64,000 bases of DNA from Lanius collurio (lineage: Eukaryota; Chordata; Aves; Passeriformes; Laniidae): contig JACBWW010000020.1 in the NCBI GenBank assembly GCA_020086605.1, positions 16,832,776 through 16,896,775 of the forward strand. Direction: 5' to 3'. Position 1 is the first letter of the stretch, and each line of letters starts with the position of its first letter. The notes below the pieces were generated by a model. That model saw only the letters and a program-made list of their open reading frames with translations, made no database searches and was not told where the DNA came from. The position numbers and the translations under genes are program-made. This document shows, piece after piece, positions 47,513-60,660 of the stretch.

Positions 47513-48779
47513 CCCTGCCACTAATAAGTTGTTGATCACCTGTGGTTATGAGTACCCTCTCCTGCAAAGCACAGACTTACCAATGTTCACAGATCCACAG
47601 GTCTGCATTCGTGGCAAACATCTGTAATTCTTAGGCATTTCAGACTGACTCACTGCAAGAAATGCCAGACCCTTGTAGGATGGTGCACAGGCACCTTGTC
47701 TGTCCAATGTCACAGCAAGACATTACAGGCTATGAGGTAAAGGACTTGGCCAGGTAGACCTGACTGCTGCCGAGACTGTCACAGCCACCAGGCAGGTTAA
47801 GTTACTAAATTTGTGAAAGGCGGTTGAGCAATCCAAAGCTCTGCCTTGTTCTTTTCCCTCTTGTCTCAGAAAACTTGTGACACTCCTTGCAGGCAGAGGC
47901 AGACTTTTACCACCAGCAGCTGGGATATGCTAAGCTATCTCATAACCAAATGTGCATTAGAGGTTTCACTACAAATACAATACGAGCTTGCCCCTGGAGA
48001 TTTTGTAGTATTTTTCACAGATTGTGCAAGACACAAAAATTATTTTTCAAGTACATATTGCCAATTTTTAATTAGCTATGCCACCTCTAGCTCCTGTACT
48101 ACAATCAGTAAAGTCCTTAAATGTACAGCCGATTTTTTTTTTCATACAGGTAATAGAAAACATCATCAGAAGCAGGACTTCAAAATTTAATTTTTATGAA
48201 CAACAGGAAACTTACTGAGATTTTAGGCATCAATCACACTAGCAAAAAACTTGAAATGGCTGAATTCACCTAGTTCACGATGGGAAAAGGAAGAACAGGA
48301 ACACTGAAAGGATCTATATTTAAGAAAACAGGCTGAATAAACCAAGCAACTTTGTATACAAGACTACAACCAAATCAAAAGTACAAGGTAAAAAGACTCC
48401 AGGAAAGTTACTGTTTCTTAAAAGATACAAATCAAGACATAAGCAGAAATTTCCCCTATGAGGCAGAAAACCCAGAGAAACAGAAGGACATCCTCTTGGC
48501 TATAACATGAGGATTTTGCTGACTTCAGAAACAAAAAGTCATGGGAAGTGCAACTCAGCTCAGACCACTACAGATGAAATACAGGCACACAGGGGCAAAA
48601 AGAATGAGCAAAGGTGCTCTTAACATCCCCTGAGAGTGATGGCAAAAAAAAATAATTGAAGAAGGAACGAGGAAAACAGGAAAGGAAGGCAGAAATTTCA
48701 GGGAGATGACAAAAATTGAAGATACCATTACTAAATGCAAGGCAAATATATTCACAGTTATTACCAAGAAGGTTAATAG
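47513..48779. other. Non-coding stretch; may include the 5' part of the decayed CR1 that follows
   Basis: From about 48190 the sequence is purine-rich on the plus strand (many AAGA, GAAA and GGAA words), as in the middle of LINE ORF2, and it leads into the CR1-like element at 48780. No motif was strong enough to place the boundary, so the part before 48780 is left unassigned. Confidence 0.35.
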
Positions 48780-49660
48780 GTTCGATGCCTCTTTGCTGCA
48801 GCCTTTGATAGGAAAGATAGAGGAATCAGATGATTAGAATAATCATGGATAGACTAGAGGAAAACCAGACTAGATAAACCGAGACATTTTCATGTCAGCT
48901 GGGCCAGATGAATTGCACCTGAGAGAATTTCAAGAAGTCAGTAAACTAATCTCTGACCCATTACAGGCTTTCTTTGAGGAGGTACAGGCAATGCCACAGT
49001 TTCAAAAGGCCAGGAGGCAAGTAGAGTGCCTGTCTTTAAGAAGGGGAGCACATGGACAATCCACTCTTGCAGACAGTGCCACACCATGGCAGAAGAAGCA
49101 AGTCCCACACCAGGAACTACAGACAAGTATTACGGGGGAGAAACAAGAAATAATCCAGTCTTCTGCTCTGCAGAGATGACTCTTTTGCAGTATTGCTCCT
49201 CATTGTGACCACTGCAATTGAGGAAGCACATGGAAAACTTGGAGACAGCCCAGAGCAAAGTGCCCAAAATCATCACGCAGCTATCAGAACCAAGAATAAG
49301 AGAGCTTGGTTTGTTTAGTCTGGGGCAGAGAAGACAGGAAGGAACAGGGGAACATTTTTCAAATACTTTTCTTAGTCATGCTTTACCTAACACACTTTCC
49401 TATGGCCAGTGAGGCTGGGGTTAAGTTGCAGCAAGATTTAAGGTACTGGATGTTAGGAGAAACTTTTGTAGTAAAAGGAGTTATGTACTTGATTGTCTGG
49501 GAAAGTTTGGGAAGTTTTAGGAGAGTTCATGGCAGTTTTTAAGAACCGTGCAGAGAAACATCTAGTGAGAAAGGTTTAAAACTGGCCCTGCTCATGGCTG
49601 GCAGATGCATTGAGGGATGTTTCAGGATCCTGTCAGACTCCATCTCCTGTAGCGCATAAG
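48780..49660 (+). mobile_element. Decayed CR1-type LINE: ORF2 fragment plus 3' end with internal deletion
   Basis: The reverse-transcriptase fragment starts near 48890 with SAGPDELHLREFQE (family SPGPDGIHPRVLRE), then ISDPLQAFFEE, VPVFKKGS at about 49026 (family VTPIFKKG) and NYRQ at about 49118 (family NYRPVS). It then jumps to the 3' part: SKVPKIITQLSEPRIRELGL and GTTTAGTCTGGGGCAGAG (family TTTAGCCTGGAGAAGAG). The 3' UTR ends with AGGATCCTGTCAGACTCC at about 49623-49640, where the family has AGGTCCCTTCCAACCC. Most of the catalytic core between these parts is missing. It is more diverged than the other CR1 copies here. Confidence 0.8.
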
Positions 49661-50287
49661 ACCTGGGACTTGGGAGCACGATTGTCTCTCCCTCTGGACA
49701 CATATGTACATATAAATACCTTACCCAATAAACTTTAACAGATGTATCAGTATGCAAATGCTGATTCTACGCCTCCTTAATTCAGTTGATTGATCTTAAC
49801 TGTGTCAAACAGAGGAGAACAAGGAACTCAGGGCACCCCTTTAAGTTATGGGTGGGAAAGGACATAATACTGCAGCTAGGAATTCTCCCAGTGATGACCA
49901 ACCTGCCCTAAATGGAAAAGGAACATGATCTGCCAGACGCGACAATGTCGAATAATTCCAGATGTGCTCCCAGTGAACTTGGCAGTAAAAATCTGGTAAA
50001 AATTTGTCAATGCTGTAATCTAGCTAGGGGATTTGTTGTAACACAGAATAACTTTTACAGAATGTTCTTGGTCCAACCTGACACGTTGATAAGCATGGGG
50101 TACAGCAAGAATGCTTGTCCTGCCTGTTTCAATTTTGGCTTACCACAATGACCCACTTGAGCTTGAAAAATCATTTAAATTAAAATAATTTTAATTAATC
50201 TCCTCACATATTAAAAGAATGGGATAGAAATATGATCATGTAAGATGCTTCTGTAATGGAAGAAAACAATCATAACTCTAGAAATTA
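49661..50287. other. Non-coding stretch, nothing recognised
   Basis: No repeat or exon-like frame was recognised between the CR1 and MIR-like relics. Confidence 0.5.
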
Positions 50288-50445
50288 GACAGAGAGCCAG
50301 GAAACTCTTGTTTCTAACACTGTATTTTGTGACACTTTTTTATCCTGAATGTTTCACAGTCTCTGTTTTCGCATCCACAACTGTATGATGGGGATGAAAG
50401 CATTGATCAATCTTTATATGGAATTTTGAGATAGAAGGCTGAAAG
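50288..50445 (+). mobile_element. MIR-like SINE relic with core and 3' part
   Basis: In order: AGAGAGCCAGGAAACTCTTG (compare AGCCAGGACTCCTGGGTTC), GTGACACTTTTTTATCC (compare GTGACCTTGGGCAAGTC), CACAGTCTCTGTTTTCGC (compare CTCAGTTTCCTCATC), then TGTATGATGGGGATGAAAGC (compare TGTAAAATGGGGATAATAG), and a weaker trailing part. The collinear order makes this more convincing than any single word. It was judged by eye and is strongly diverged. Confidence 0.55.
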
Positions 50446-51070
50446 ATGAGAGCCAAAGTCCTGCATCTAGAAATCATGAATGCATTTATCCAAGGGTATT
50501 GCTGATTATATGAATAGGGTCAGCAAATTAAACACAAAGGCATGAAACAGAGGATGAGATGCTCTTCCCCACCCTGGCATCATACAAAGGAACACAACAA
50601 CTTATTTTTTCAAGGAAGACTTTCTGGTACTCTGGCAGATTACCAAAAGGCAGCCCTCTAAAGAACCTCTTCACAATTGTTAGCATATAGAAAATGGTGT
50701 CAGGATAAGAAGCTGACACGGAAATGCTAAACAACTTTGTGCCCCTTTTAGCAACTATTGGATGATGCATTAAATTAGATGGGCCTCAGCTTGTTTCTCT
50801 TAAGACTCCCCCATCTCCAGAACAGTACACTAATTAGGAAGATGAAAGGTGATGCTAAAGGTACCCAAATTCAACATACTCACTCCTCATCATGTTTTGC
50901 CTCTGTCTCTGCTTCTTAAGAGCTACAGACCAAAATTGTATTCACTCTATTTCCACTGTTCATTTGAAGAATTTTGGCAGATATGACAGACTTGTTTTCT
51001 TGTTTTATGAAAAGTTTTGGTCAGTGGAAAAAAACTCCCAACAAATCAACACACAGCTAGACACTGATTT
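50446..51070. other. Non-coding stretch, nothing recognised
   Basis: Ordinary AT-rich sequence. No gene or repeat was recognised. Confidence 0.5.
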
Positions 51071-51118
51071 ACATACATACATACATACATACATATAAAT
51101 ATATATATACATACATAT
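51071..51118 (+). repeat. Microsatellite (ACAT)6 followed by a TA-rich tail
   Basis: Six ACAT units at 51071-51094 lead into ATAAATATATATATAC and a further imperfect ACAT pair. A standard tetranucleotide slippage locus. Confidence 0.95.
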
Positions 51119-53082
51119 GGTAGAAGCACAGAATTACAAACCTGAAGGATGGAAAATTCATACAAAGTAGCCAGTTGTTCCTTTTTGTCAATAAATATAA
51201 CATCGTGGAGCAGGACTAACAAAATTGTGTGTCTGACACAGGTGGGATATCTGAAATCCTTCATTTCAAGTTGGAGATAGCCATCTCCTCCTGCTAGAGC
51301 ATCTCTTATGGTAGTGAATAGAGTTTTGGTTTTCTCATTAGGAGGGTGAAATGATCCTCATGAGAATCTTCAATCTCATTAATTCTTTAAAAAAAACCCC
51401 AACAAAAATGGAGCCCTTAAACTGAGACTGAATGTGCTTTTTAGGTCATAGTAGATGGCAGCATTCTCTAAGGATGGTTACCACAGATAGACCCACAAAA
51501 GTCACCAAAATTATGGGAGAAATTCTTAGTTGGATTAAAACAACACATGCTCATACTTGTATGCAACTACCCCTGCTCATTCCTGTTAAGAATTTACCAG
51601 TCGTTCCAGATTGATATATCCATCCACCTGAGAGGTTAACAACTTCAAGCCCCTCAGATACCATGGTGACAGCTCCAAAGAAAAATGGAAATTGTGCTCT
51701 TTACTTGAAAGCTCATCATCATTACACAGTATCATTAGCATGTACTTTGGGACTTAAAGAAAAACTGTCTACAAGTCAAGCCCCAAGATCAGTAACTACC
51801 TACTGCTGTTGTCATTCTATTAGGTGAGCAAAGCTGCAGCCTCTCTTTTCAGTTTAATTACATCTGTAAACATAAGAGCATAGAGAAGCATTAGACCATT
51901 TCTAATTCTAGGCTTTGTGAACCAGCTTTCTACATAATGAAGTGAAACCAGTACAGAAATGTTTTTGGAAACGTAAGTATACTGAAGGAAAACCAAATAT
52001 TTTCAGTATCTAAAAACCTTACACTGGGACCATCCTGGAAATTTGAGAAGGCACAAAAGAGACAGTAAAGCCTGCATGAACAAACATACCTAGCTGTTTG
52101 GAGCACAGCTGCCAGCACTATTGTAAGCAGGACTTTTTAGGTGATACAAACTGTCAGAGCAATTGCAGAAGCATAAAACAAGATACTGAAGATCTAACAG
52201 AAAAGGCTGATACTAATAAGATGCTCAAACTACAAAGCACACAGAAGCACACAGCTCTCTTTTTAATTGGCTCTGACCTGACTCAACTGACCTTGAAGAG
52301 CAGAGGATTTGAAACTGCGTAAGTGGGAGATGGAGAGGAATGGATTTTCAGTTTACTCTGGACCTTACAAAGGTACCCCCACACTTTTCTTTTAGCAATT
52401 TTCAAGGCAAAATGCCCCTTTCATCTTCTTGCTAAGAAATAATAGCATGCACACCAAAGCAAATAATTAGCACATACAAGCAAAATCATAGAGAACATGC
52501 AGGGTGAGCCTGACTCCAGGTGCTGCTCCCCTTGTAGTCAATCAGATACAGAAAACAGAGCTGGCATTCACTTCATCAGCAGATGTTAGTACTCCAGTGC
52601 TCAAAACAACACAGTGGATTTGGTTTTCCATTTTTCAAACTACACAAGATCTTCCAGACTAGTAAGTGCCTTCAGGGTAAAGGGATGGCTGCAACCTAAC
52701 ATCTGCCAACAAACAGGAAGGTTCTTTCTGCCATAATTATCAGTTGTTAACCTCATGGTCAATACTGCCTTTTTCAATGATTGGGACTGAAATTTTTGCA
52801 TATTTTAATCAGCTCATTTTTAATTTTTATTAGCATAAAATATTTTCTGATAGTTGATATTTGTGTTAGTCTGAACTTTTCTCAGCATTCACTTTATGTT
52901 GGGAGGCATGGCTAACTTGAATTTTTCAAGCTTTTGGTGTCCAGCAGGTAGTGCTTTATTACAGTTTGGATATCCACTAATTAGAACCAAAATAATATCT
53001 TTGGAGGTGTTGAATTTCCACACAGTTTAAAACCTTTTCCATCTAAGTTTTTGTTTTAGACAGTTACAGACAGTTGAGCACC
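51119..53082. other. Non-coding stretch, nothing recognised
   Basis: AT-rich sequence without recognisable repeat families or exon-like frames. Confidence 0.5.
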
Positions 53083-53352
53083 TTTACTTCTCTCTGGTGA
53101 CCAGTGATGGAACCCAAGGGAACAGCATGAAACTGTGCAAGGGGAGGTTTAGGTTGGAAATCAGGAAAAGGTTCTTCACCCAGAGGGTGGCTGGGCACTG
53201 GAACAGGCTCCCCAAGGAAGTGGTCAGAAGTGGTCACAGCACCAAGTCAGGCAGAGTTCAAGAAGCATTTGGACAACCCTCTGAAGCACACAGTGCAGGA
53301 CCAGGAGCTGGATTCAATTATCCTCCTTTCCCACTCAGCATATTCTGTGATT
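53083..53352 (+). mobile_element. CR1 LINE 3' end, 5'-truncated
   Basis: It opens with TTTACTTCTCTCTGGTGACC, which is CR1 3' sequence, and continues GGGGAGGTTTAGGTTGGA, CACCCAGAGGGTGGCTGGGC, ACTGGAACAGGCTCCCCAAG, ending CAGCATATTCTGTGATT. It looks younger than the other copies, since most words match the remembered consensus exactly. It carries a 10-bp micro-duplication (AAGTGGTCAG before AAGTGGTCAC, about 53217-53236) and a short deletion shortly before its end. It belongs to the CR1 group ending in AACTCAGCATATTCTGTG. Confidence 0.95.
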
Positions 53353-56300
53353 GAAAATGCAGAAACTGTAGGCTTTTTTCTCCCTTTCTGAAGATTACCA
53401 AAACAGTACTTGTGACATCACATCATCGCTGCCATGACTACAAGAAAATGTACATTGGCATTTGGTGGGAAAGAGGTGCTTAACTTTGAAGAAAGTAGAT
53501 TTAAATGAACAGTATGAAGAGCTACATTTTGGTACGTGAATGAATTTATGTAATCCCACTTTCAGCGATTTACAGCTGAGGAAGATGAGTAGGAATAAGG
53601 GTCTTTAGGTTTCCAAAATAGAGATGACATAACAGGTACTGAAATAATGAACATTGGCAATAGTCCTAAGAAAGGAGAGATAAAAATGTGGGAACACTAG
53701 GGATTTAAGAAAGTAATGACATGCAGCTCTGGCAATGTGGTAATACTTATATGTCTCAAATACCAGACTTGCACAGAATAAAGTTTTGAAGGGGATCTAA
53801 ATGCAGAGGAGAAAGCAATAGAAATAAAGGAGATGGAGCTCATGATCTGAGGGAATGAGAGACAGCAAAAGATTTCCACAATGATCCCTGGTACAAAAAA
53901 TAGGCCATACTAGCAAAAGAAGCCATTTTCAACTTGAGAAAGGCATTCTTAATATTTTAGGTCGACATACTCTATTATCAAAACCAGATGTTACATTAGA
54001 CTAACCTTCTCTTTAAGACACAGAACCTACCCACTTTCTACTAAAAAAAACCTGTGCTTCCATCTATTTCAAATAGTCTCGTAGTTTATAAATCCCAGAA
54101 TACCCCTTTCCATTACACTGCTATTGTCACTACAGGATCCACCAGTACTCTTGTAATGCTCCAACAGCTGGAGAACTCAATGGCATATATGGGAAGGATC
54201 ACTCTGAGTAGAGCAGGATTTTTTATTTCCTTGTAGTGGCCATTCCAGACACAAGCACTACCCTAACCCACGGTGTGTTCCTGTATGCTCTTCATATTTC
54301 CTTGGGGTTCTGAATAATTTCCACTTAAGAGGAAAAAAACCCAAGAAACCACTTTCCTCTCATTCCTGTTCAGATCTGGCATTTCCAAAGTGCAAGCACA
54401 ATCTCCACACTTCTTATAGTATTCTCTTTAGGTTTATGTTTTATGGCAACAATTTTAAACTACAGAAAATTCTACAAATATGTAAAAGTGCTGAGTTCAG
54501 ATGTTCATAAAACCTGAGTCACTACATTCCTGAAAAAGAAAAACAGATGTTTTCCATTTGCTTCTGTGCTACTGTATTTATTTAGCTACCCTTCCTTGTA
54601 AGAGCAAAATTCAAAAGGTAAGGGGAATGCATGGTAAAACCAGGCAGCAAGTCATGAGAACTGAATTTTAGCACAAAATGCCTCTTTTACTTGAGCAGCT
54701 TCAATATTGGCATTTCTTTATGGAAGAACCCTCCCCACACATCGAAGTATTGAAAGCAACTGACCTCTTTAAAGTTCTTTAAGAACAAATATTAAAATAA
54801 TGGAGCAAACCCAACTTTTTTCTTTCATAATGCAAAAACAAGACTATGAGTTGGATTTGACACATTATCTGTGTGTTTGTAGTTTACAGCAAAGTCAACA
54901 TCAAGTGAAATAAAATGATGAATCCTGGGTGGGGGGTGGGAATCACGTAAAGGAATCTGGCCTAGTTATCTGTGGTTAAAGCAATTTAATTACTTAAGGG
55001 TGTTGAGCAGACAGCCAGTCTCTATGGTATGGACTAGCAATCAATTACTTCTCTTCATGGCATTTTTATAATGCATTTTTGTAATTTGGTGAAAAAAAGT
55101 TACTGCACTAACATTTTTCAAGTGACAGATTAAGCATTTTTAACATGCTCAGAAAAGCATGAAGTGAGTTTGCTGTTACTATAAATTTAAAGAATAGGTG
55201 AATTTTGATTGTGTGATGGAATTTTGGTTATACAAGTAAGTTCATTTCAGTGATATATTTTGATTAATTTATAATATGCCTCACATAATGCTTTGGGATC
55301 ATATGCAAAATATTCGTAAAAGCTTCATAGATACCCACTCAAGGTCTAGAAATGAAGCGTTCTTTGCCTCCCTTCATCCCCAGCTCTGTCTCTCCCACCA
55401 CACCCTCTCATCCATTTAGCTCTCTGCTATTGCCAAGGTCTGGAGAAAGCATGGGAAAGGAGATGTTTGTGTGTGAAGCGGCTGTGAGGTCACCCAGCAC
55501 ACAATTGCTCCCAAGCGGTGTGCTCTGCTCTCAGGCTCCTTGTCTTCAGACAGCAGGGTGGTCGACTTCAGCACCCTGTTCCACTTGAGCTGATGAGACA
55601 GGCCGCCAATATTCCTGTTAGCATGAGCCAACTGCTCAAAAATAACAGCCTAAACTTAAGCAAACTGCAGTCAGTAGAAAGGAAAACTGCAAAAAAATGA
55701 TGAAATCCCGGGAAATCTCTCCTAGCAAAACCACATTTTGCAACAACTGCAACTAGTGAGTTATTGGAAGATGTGTAAGAGCATGCAATGTATCAGCAGC
55801 CACCTGCTATCACATGACTATCAATTACTGTCTTTTCACAAATGAAGCCAGTTGTTTCTTTGATTCCGTTTCTTTCTGAGGTGAAGAAACACCTGACACA
55901 GCCATTAACATCAAAACACAAACAGCACTTAAAAAGAAGATGCATGTCTGCTCTGAGTGTGCTAAAATGTGAAGTGCTAGGTTGCTGAATGCATGCTGAG
56001 TTCTCTGGACAACACTTCCATTTTACAACACAGTTATGTATCATGGGATTCACAGCACTAGACACTGAACAAGAGAGAAACATCACAAAAATTTGAACTG
56101 GCATTCAACTGTAGGAAGATTAACTTCATGTGGATTTATGGGTTTATAATGAGTTGAACCACAAAGAATTACCCAAAGCTTTGCTTAGAATATCATATAA
56201 GTTTTATTTTTAGCCTAGAATATCTACCATCTCTAAAATGAGGTTGTACAGAAAAAAGAGAAGTCACTTTTTTATCCATAACAGCAACATCAAATAGAAT

Positions 56301-57378
56301 GAAAGGACTGGAGATATTAGTATTTTAAAACTCCTAAAATAGCCAAAGAGGATGAAACTTGACATTATGTATTAAAACATAAAGTATCATCCTGAAATCT
56401 ACCATTATAAAGAGGCATTCACCATACCGAATGGCAGATTAACATTATAGCACAAGCTGTGAGAAACTGAAGGTATTTGAGTTAAATTTTTTATCACTTC
56501 CATCTTCTTTTCATGGCATGGGAACATCTAAGGGCTGAACACTGAACTTTTTATGTTCATCTTTATGCAAGATACTATTGCTGGCAAAGCTGGGGCAAAA
56601 AGAAAACTCCTCTTATAACCTCAATTTAAGTTCAGACGGATGTACATGGTACAAAGCCAGTGAAGTGATAAATAGTTTCTGGCAGCTCACCCTTCCTACC
56701 TTGAGTAGTGTTACAGTTTATCATTGGGACTCGCCATTCACCACAGGAAACAGGGGAAGCAGTGTCGTGTTGTCTCAGGCTATATTCACAGATACTTCAT
56801 AGAAATCCTTGGCAAATAGTCAGCAAGTACTAAAAAGCATAAAAAGTGTCTTTATTTTGCGAACAGATATATCTCAAAAGGATCCGCTAGGAAGCCCAGG
56901 AGAGGGGAAGCCAAGGCTGGGGTTAAAATAGCTGGTTTATTCACTTCTGCACAGAGCACAATAGTTTTACTGATTCAATCCACTAGTCATTTGCTAATTT
57001 TGCACCTTGGAAATGAGTATGGACACACATACAAATCAACATTTGCAGCAAAGGCATGTGAAATTACTATTTCTCAAAGCAAATATCAATTAAAACATTT
57101 TAATGGTTCTTATTACTAAATGTAACAGCTTCTTTGACAATATTGTAACTTAAGAGCCTAATTCTGCAATCATTACCACCAATAACTCACAGCAGCAAAC
57201 TACTTCAGTTGACAATTTGCAAGAATACAACTGAACTCTTGTTAGAGAGGAGGACATTCAGTAATCTGCAAAATTGTTACTCTCCCAAAAGCAAAAGAGA
57301 GGGATTAATAAGAATACTCTCTCTTCTTTTCAGTGCTAGCCCGTAGCAAAACAACATTTAGAAAATTGCCTGCAAATC
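53353..57378. other. Non-coding stretch; possible faint LINE trace near 53.4-53.9 kb
   Basis: Words such as AGCTACATTTTGGTACG (about 53521) and GACATGCAGCTCTGG (about 53718) resemble decayed LINE ORF2 or 3' sequence, but they are too few for a call. A G-rich tract GGGTGGGGGGTGGG lies at 54927-54940. Nothing else was recognised. Confidence 0.4.
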
Positions 57379-57702
57379 AGTACCTAAAGGGGGGCCTATA
57401 AGAAAGCTGGAAAGGGACTTTTTGGAAGGGCATGTAGGGCTAGGACAAGGGGGGAGGGCTTTCAACTGAAGGAGGATGAGTTTAAACTGGATATTAGGAA
57501 CAAATTCTTTACTGTGAATGTGCTGATACACTGGAACAGGTAGCCCAGAAAAGCTGTGGATGCCTCTTTCTTGTTCAAGGACAGGTTGGTTGGGGCTTTG
57601 AGCAACCTGGTCTGGTGGAAGGTTCACTGCCCACAGTAGTGAGGTTGGAACTCAATGATCTTTAAGGTCTCTTCCAACTTCTAGGATTCTGTGATTTTAT
57701 GA
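57379..57702 (+). mobile_element. CR1 LINE 3' end, 5'-truncated
   Basis: Collinear with the CR1 3' region: GTACCTAAAGGGGGGCCTA, AGAAAGCTGGAAAGGGACTT, GAGTTTAAACTGGATATTAG, then AGAAAAGCTGTGGATGCC, TTGGGGCTTTGAGCAACCTG, GGTCTCTTCCAAC, and the end GGATTCTGTGATTTTATGA. Divergence is moderate. The minus-strand frame through it is an antisense shadow. Confidence 0.95.
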
Positions 57703-58900
57703 AATGGCTTGCCAACAAAAGTATGGTTGACATCACTTTTCCCAGATCTCAGGTTATTCCTCTTGTACTACCAATTTTTAGATGGCAATTCTAATTAGAG
57801 AAGTTAATAAAAAAATAACTCATTTGAAATTAATGTCATAGCCTAAATGACCCCTGCTGTAAAGCCACTCAAATCAGTTAAATTGCTCCAGGAATTAATT
57901 GATGTCCATGTGTTTAACATTTGTTATTTGAACAAAGAATGAAAAAGGTGCCAAATTTCTTGACATTGTATTTCTAATTAAAGCAGTCATTGTGTGAGCC
58001 TTTACAACTGCAGGATTCCTCATGGAAAGTACAGATCATGTACAGCATAATGAGTATCAAATGCAGTAAAAATGCACAATAACCTTTGTGGCGCAGAATT
58101 TAGAAGCTGGCTGCTCATTTGCAAAATATCTGATCCTTCTCCCCTTCCCAAAACCAAGACTTGTCTTCCACACTGGAAATTACAATTCAGTGAAGGAAAA
58201 GTAAGTAAGCTAACGGATAAAATAAATTCCTTTTGTTACTGATGAAAATAAATTCCTAATGGAGACAGAAAAACACAGTTCAATTTCATGACCATAATAA
58301 AAACTGTTCAGTAACATCTCAAAAAACAGAGGTAAAACCACTGCCACATTTTTTGCTATTTGCAGAAGGCTCACCATCAGATCAAACCAAATCCTCAGAG
58401 CTCTCAAAGGGTCTGTCTTTAAGCAGACAGCAAGGATCACTGTGATAGGAAAAGTGCAGGGAAGGCATGATCCAGCATGGTTCAGAGTGCTTGTACCTTG
58501 ACTTCATGGTCCACTGTGCACCCTGTCCTTGGAGGGCCCCTCTACACCACTCACTGACAAAGAGACAAACCCCCATACAGGTTTGATGCTGTTAACAAAA
58601 CTATCACTGTCACCAGCTCAACTCCGGAAGGTCCCAAAGCCGTGTTCCAGCTCCTCCTAAATAGGCTGGATTAAGCTGAAGGCCATGTGTGTCATTTCAG
58701 CTACTTCCTCACCATCTACAGCTCCTAATCATGCTGCTAGCCTCAGATCCCAATGCCTGAAAGATGGCTTTGTTCCTTTCCACCCCACTTTTGCCAAAGC
58801 CCTCTACAGTGTGAAATGCCTGTGATGGAGGCGTTTCTTAGGTCAGCAGAAATACAGCTGCTCCCTCACCCCCTCATTATCAATGCCCTGCTTCACTGAA
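57703..58900. other. Non-coding stretch, nothing recognised
   Basis: Unique-looking AT-rich DNA between two CR1 copies. No exon or repeat was recognised. Confidence 0.5.
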
Positions 58901-59053
58901 CCATAGAATAGTCAGGTTGGAAGGGACCACAAAGATCTTCCAGTCCAGCCCTTCTGCCACAGGCAGGGACATCTTCCACTAGACCAGGTTGCTCAGAGCC
59001 CTGTCCAGCCTGGCCTTGAACACTTGCAATCATGCAAGCGATCCATAACTTCA
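58901..59053 (-). mobile_element. CR1 LINE 3' end, reverse orientation, short
   Basis: Plus-strand reading CCATAGAATAGTCAGGTTGG, AAGGGACCACAAAGATCTTC, TAGACCAGGTTGCTCAGAGC, then CCTGGCCTTGAACACTTGC is the reverse complement of the CR1 3' end. It is truncated after about 150 bp near ATCCATAACTTC. It is the only clear minus-strand CR1 copy in the window. Confidence 0.95.
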
Positions 59054-60660
59054 CCGCTAGATCTAGACTGAACCTTGCTCATTTTAGACCTCTGAGACCA
59101 CTTTTGGAGGAATACTTTGATAGTATGGAGAGAGTTTTGCAGCAGGTTTTGCCTTTCTGTGCAGGAAGACTGCAAAATTGCCAGGGGACAGTAAAGTTAC
59201 ACATTCTTGAAAAACAGATTAATCGCCAGCATGCAGGTGAGACTGTCATGGGCATGTGATAAAAGATTGTTTCATGACTACAACTCATCATGAGACTCTC
59301 AGCTCTAGAATACCTGAAGTATAGGAGTATAACAGATATTTTATAAAGAACTACAGATACACATAACCTGCATTTACACTAGGTAAAATATGATAAATGA
59401 AGTAGATCAGTGGACTCCTTTTTTCATTCAGTAACAGACTAAATGTGAGAAACAGTTTACCACTCTAAGACTGCTCTTGCCATCATAACAGAGTATTGTG
59501 TAAAGTATAAAGTTGAAAGGGTATACCACAATGAAATCCTTTGCCTGATAAACAAAGTATTTAGTACACAATCTATTTTTCTGCGACTGGAAATGCCATT
59601 ATCAGCACGATCTGAAGTATGCGTGTCTGTGTGTACATATGCACACATATGGACACATTTTAATGCTTAGAATAATGTAACTGATCACTTTCCAGACAGG
59701 AACATGTGGCTCCCTTTCTTGCTGTGTGTCATGCAGCCAAGCAATGAATTTAGACAGGCTTTCTACTTGGAGGTTTGGGTTTATTATTTTTTTAGATGTG
59801 CCTATTTTAGAAAATGTTTTTGCAATAGGAAAATGCCTGTAACTAACTAAAGAATCATGACACATTTTTAAGACAGCCTCAAGTTACTTTAAAGTCAGGT
59901 ACTAGAGCAACTGAGCAGGAGGGCATATGAATTTCTAGCTGCTGTGTATATAACATGTATACCATACAGTTACAGAAAGAATTCTTCCTTCTGGTAATTT
60001 TTTAACATGATATAATTCATCTGTTTGAGAATGATGACAAGATTTGGGAAACCCTCAAAAGAAAAGACAAAAAAAGTGCAACCTGACTTGGCTATGAGAT
60101 TCGCCATGCTTCTTTCAGCTGATTTTCCTCTAAATCCCAGCTTTCAACAGAAGTTAGCATAAAACAAGCACATCATCATCCCAAACATTTTTTATTAGTC
60201 TAAAAGATATCATCTATCCTTGCTGATGCGTATTTTTTAAGAGAATGGGGAATGTTCTCATTGGTCTGAGGACTGGAACTTTTACCAAACAGGAAGACAT
60301 GGAAACTATTTCAGAAAGCCACGAACCATCCTGACTCCCACAGGATGAAGTGAATGGATGGAGAAGTACACTTAAACGCTGTACACAGCAGGTGAAACCC
60401 TACCTCTGTAACACTCAGTGAGAGCTCTGCCATTGGCTTCAGGGCTGGGACATCACGCTGCTCTCTCCCACACTTTTCTTTTGAAATCAATGCATTTTTA
60501 TGCTTTCCAGTCTTTATTAGTGAAGTCAGTAATTAGGGCCTTTTGCTATTTGATGTACATTCCCCTTTTCTCCTGATATTTTAGCAATTTGTTTCAGTAA
60601 CGCCTCTGTATCTGACATTTATTGGAGCACAAATCTATGTTAGATACTTGCTAGCTCATC
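59054..60660. other. Non-coding stretch, nothing firmly recognised
   Basis: A 75-codon plus frame (59032-59259) begins inside the CR1 copy and runs into unique sequence. It has no splice support and is treated as chance. No other feature was seen. Confidence 0.45.

Noticed and set aside
53440..53900. Possible additional LINE relic
   Set aside because: A few words resemble LINE ORF2 or 3' sequence, but the order and spacing were not convincing.
54927..54940. G-quadruplex candidate GGGTGGGGGGTGGG
   Set aside because: Only three G tracts of three or more; the G6 run is too short to split into two tracts with a loop.
57358..57627. 89-codon minus-strand frame
   Set aside because: Antisense reading of a plus-strand CR1 copy.
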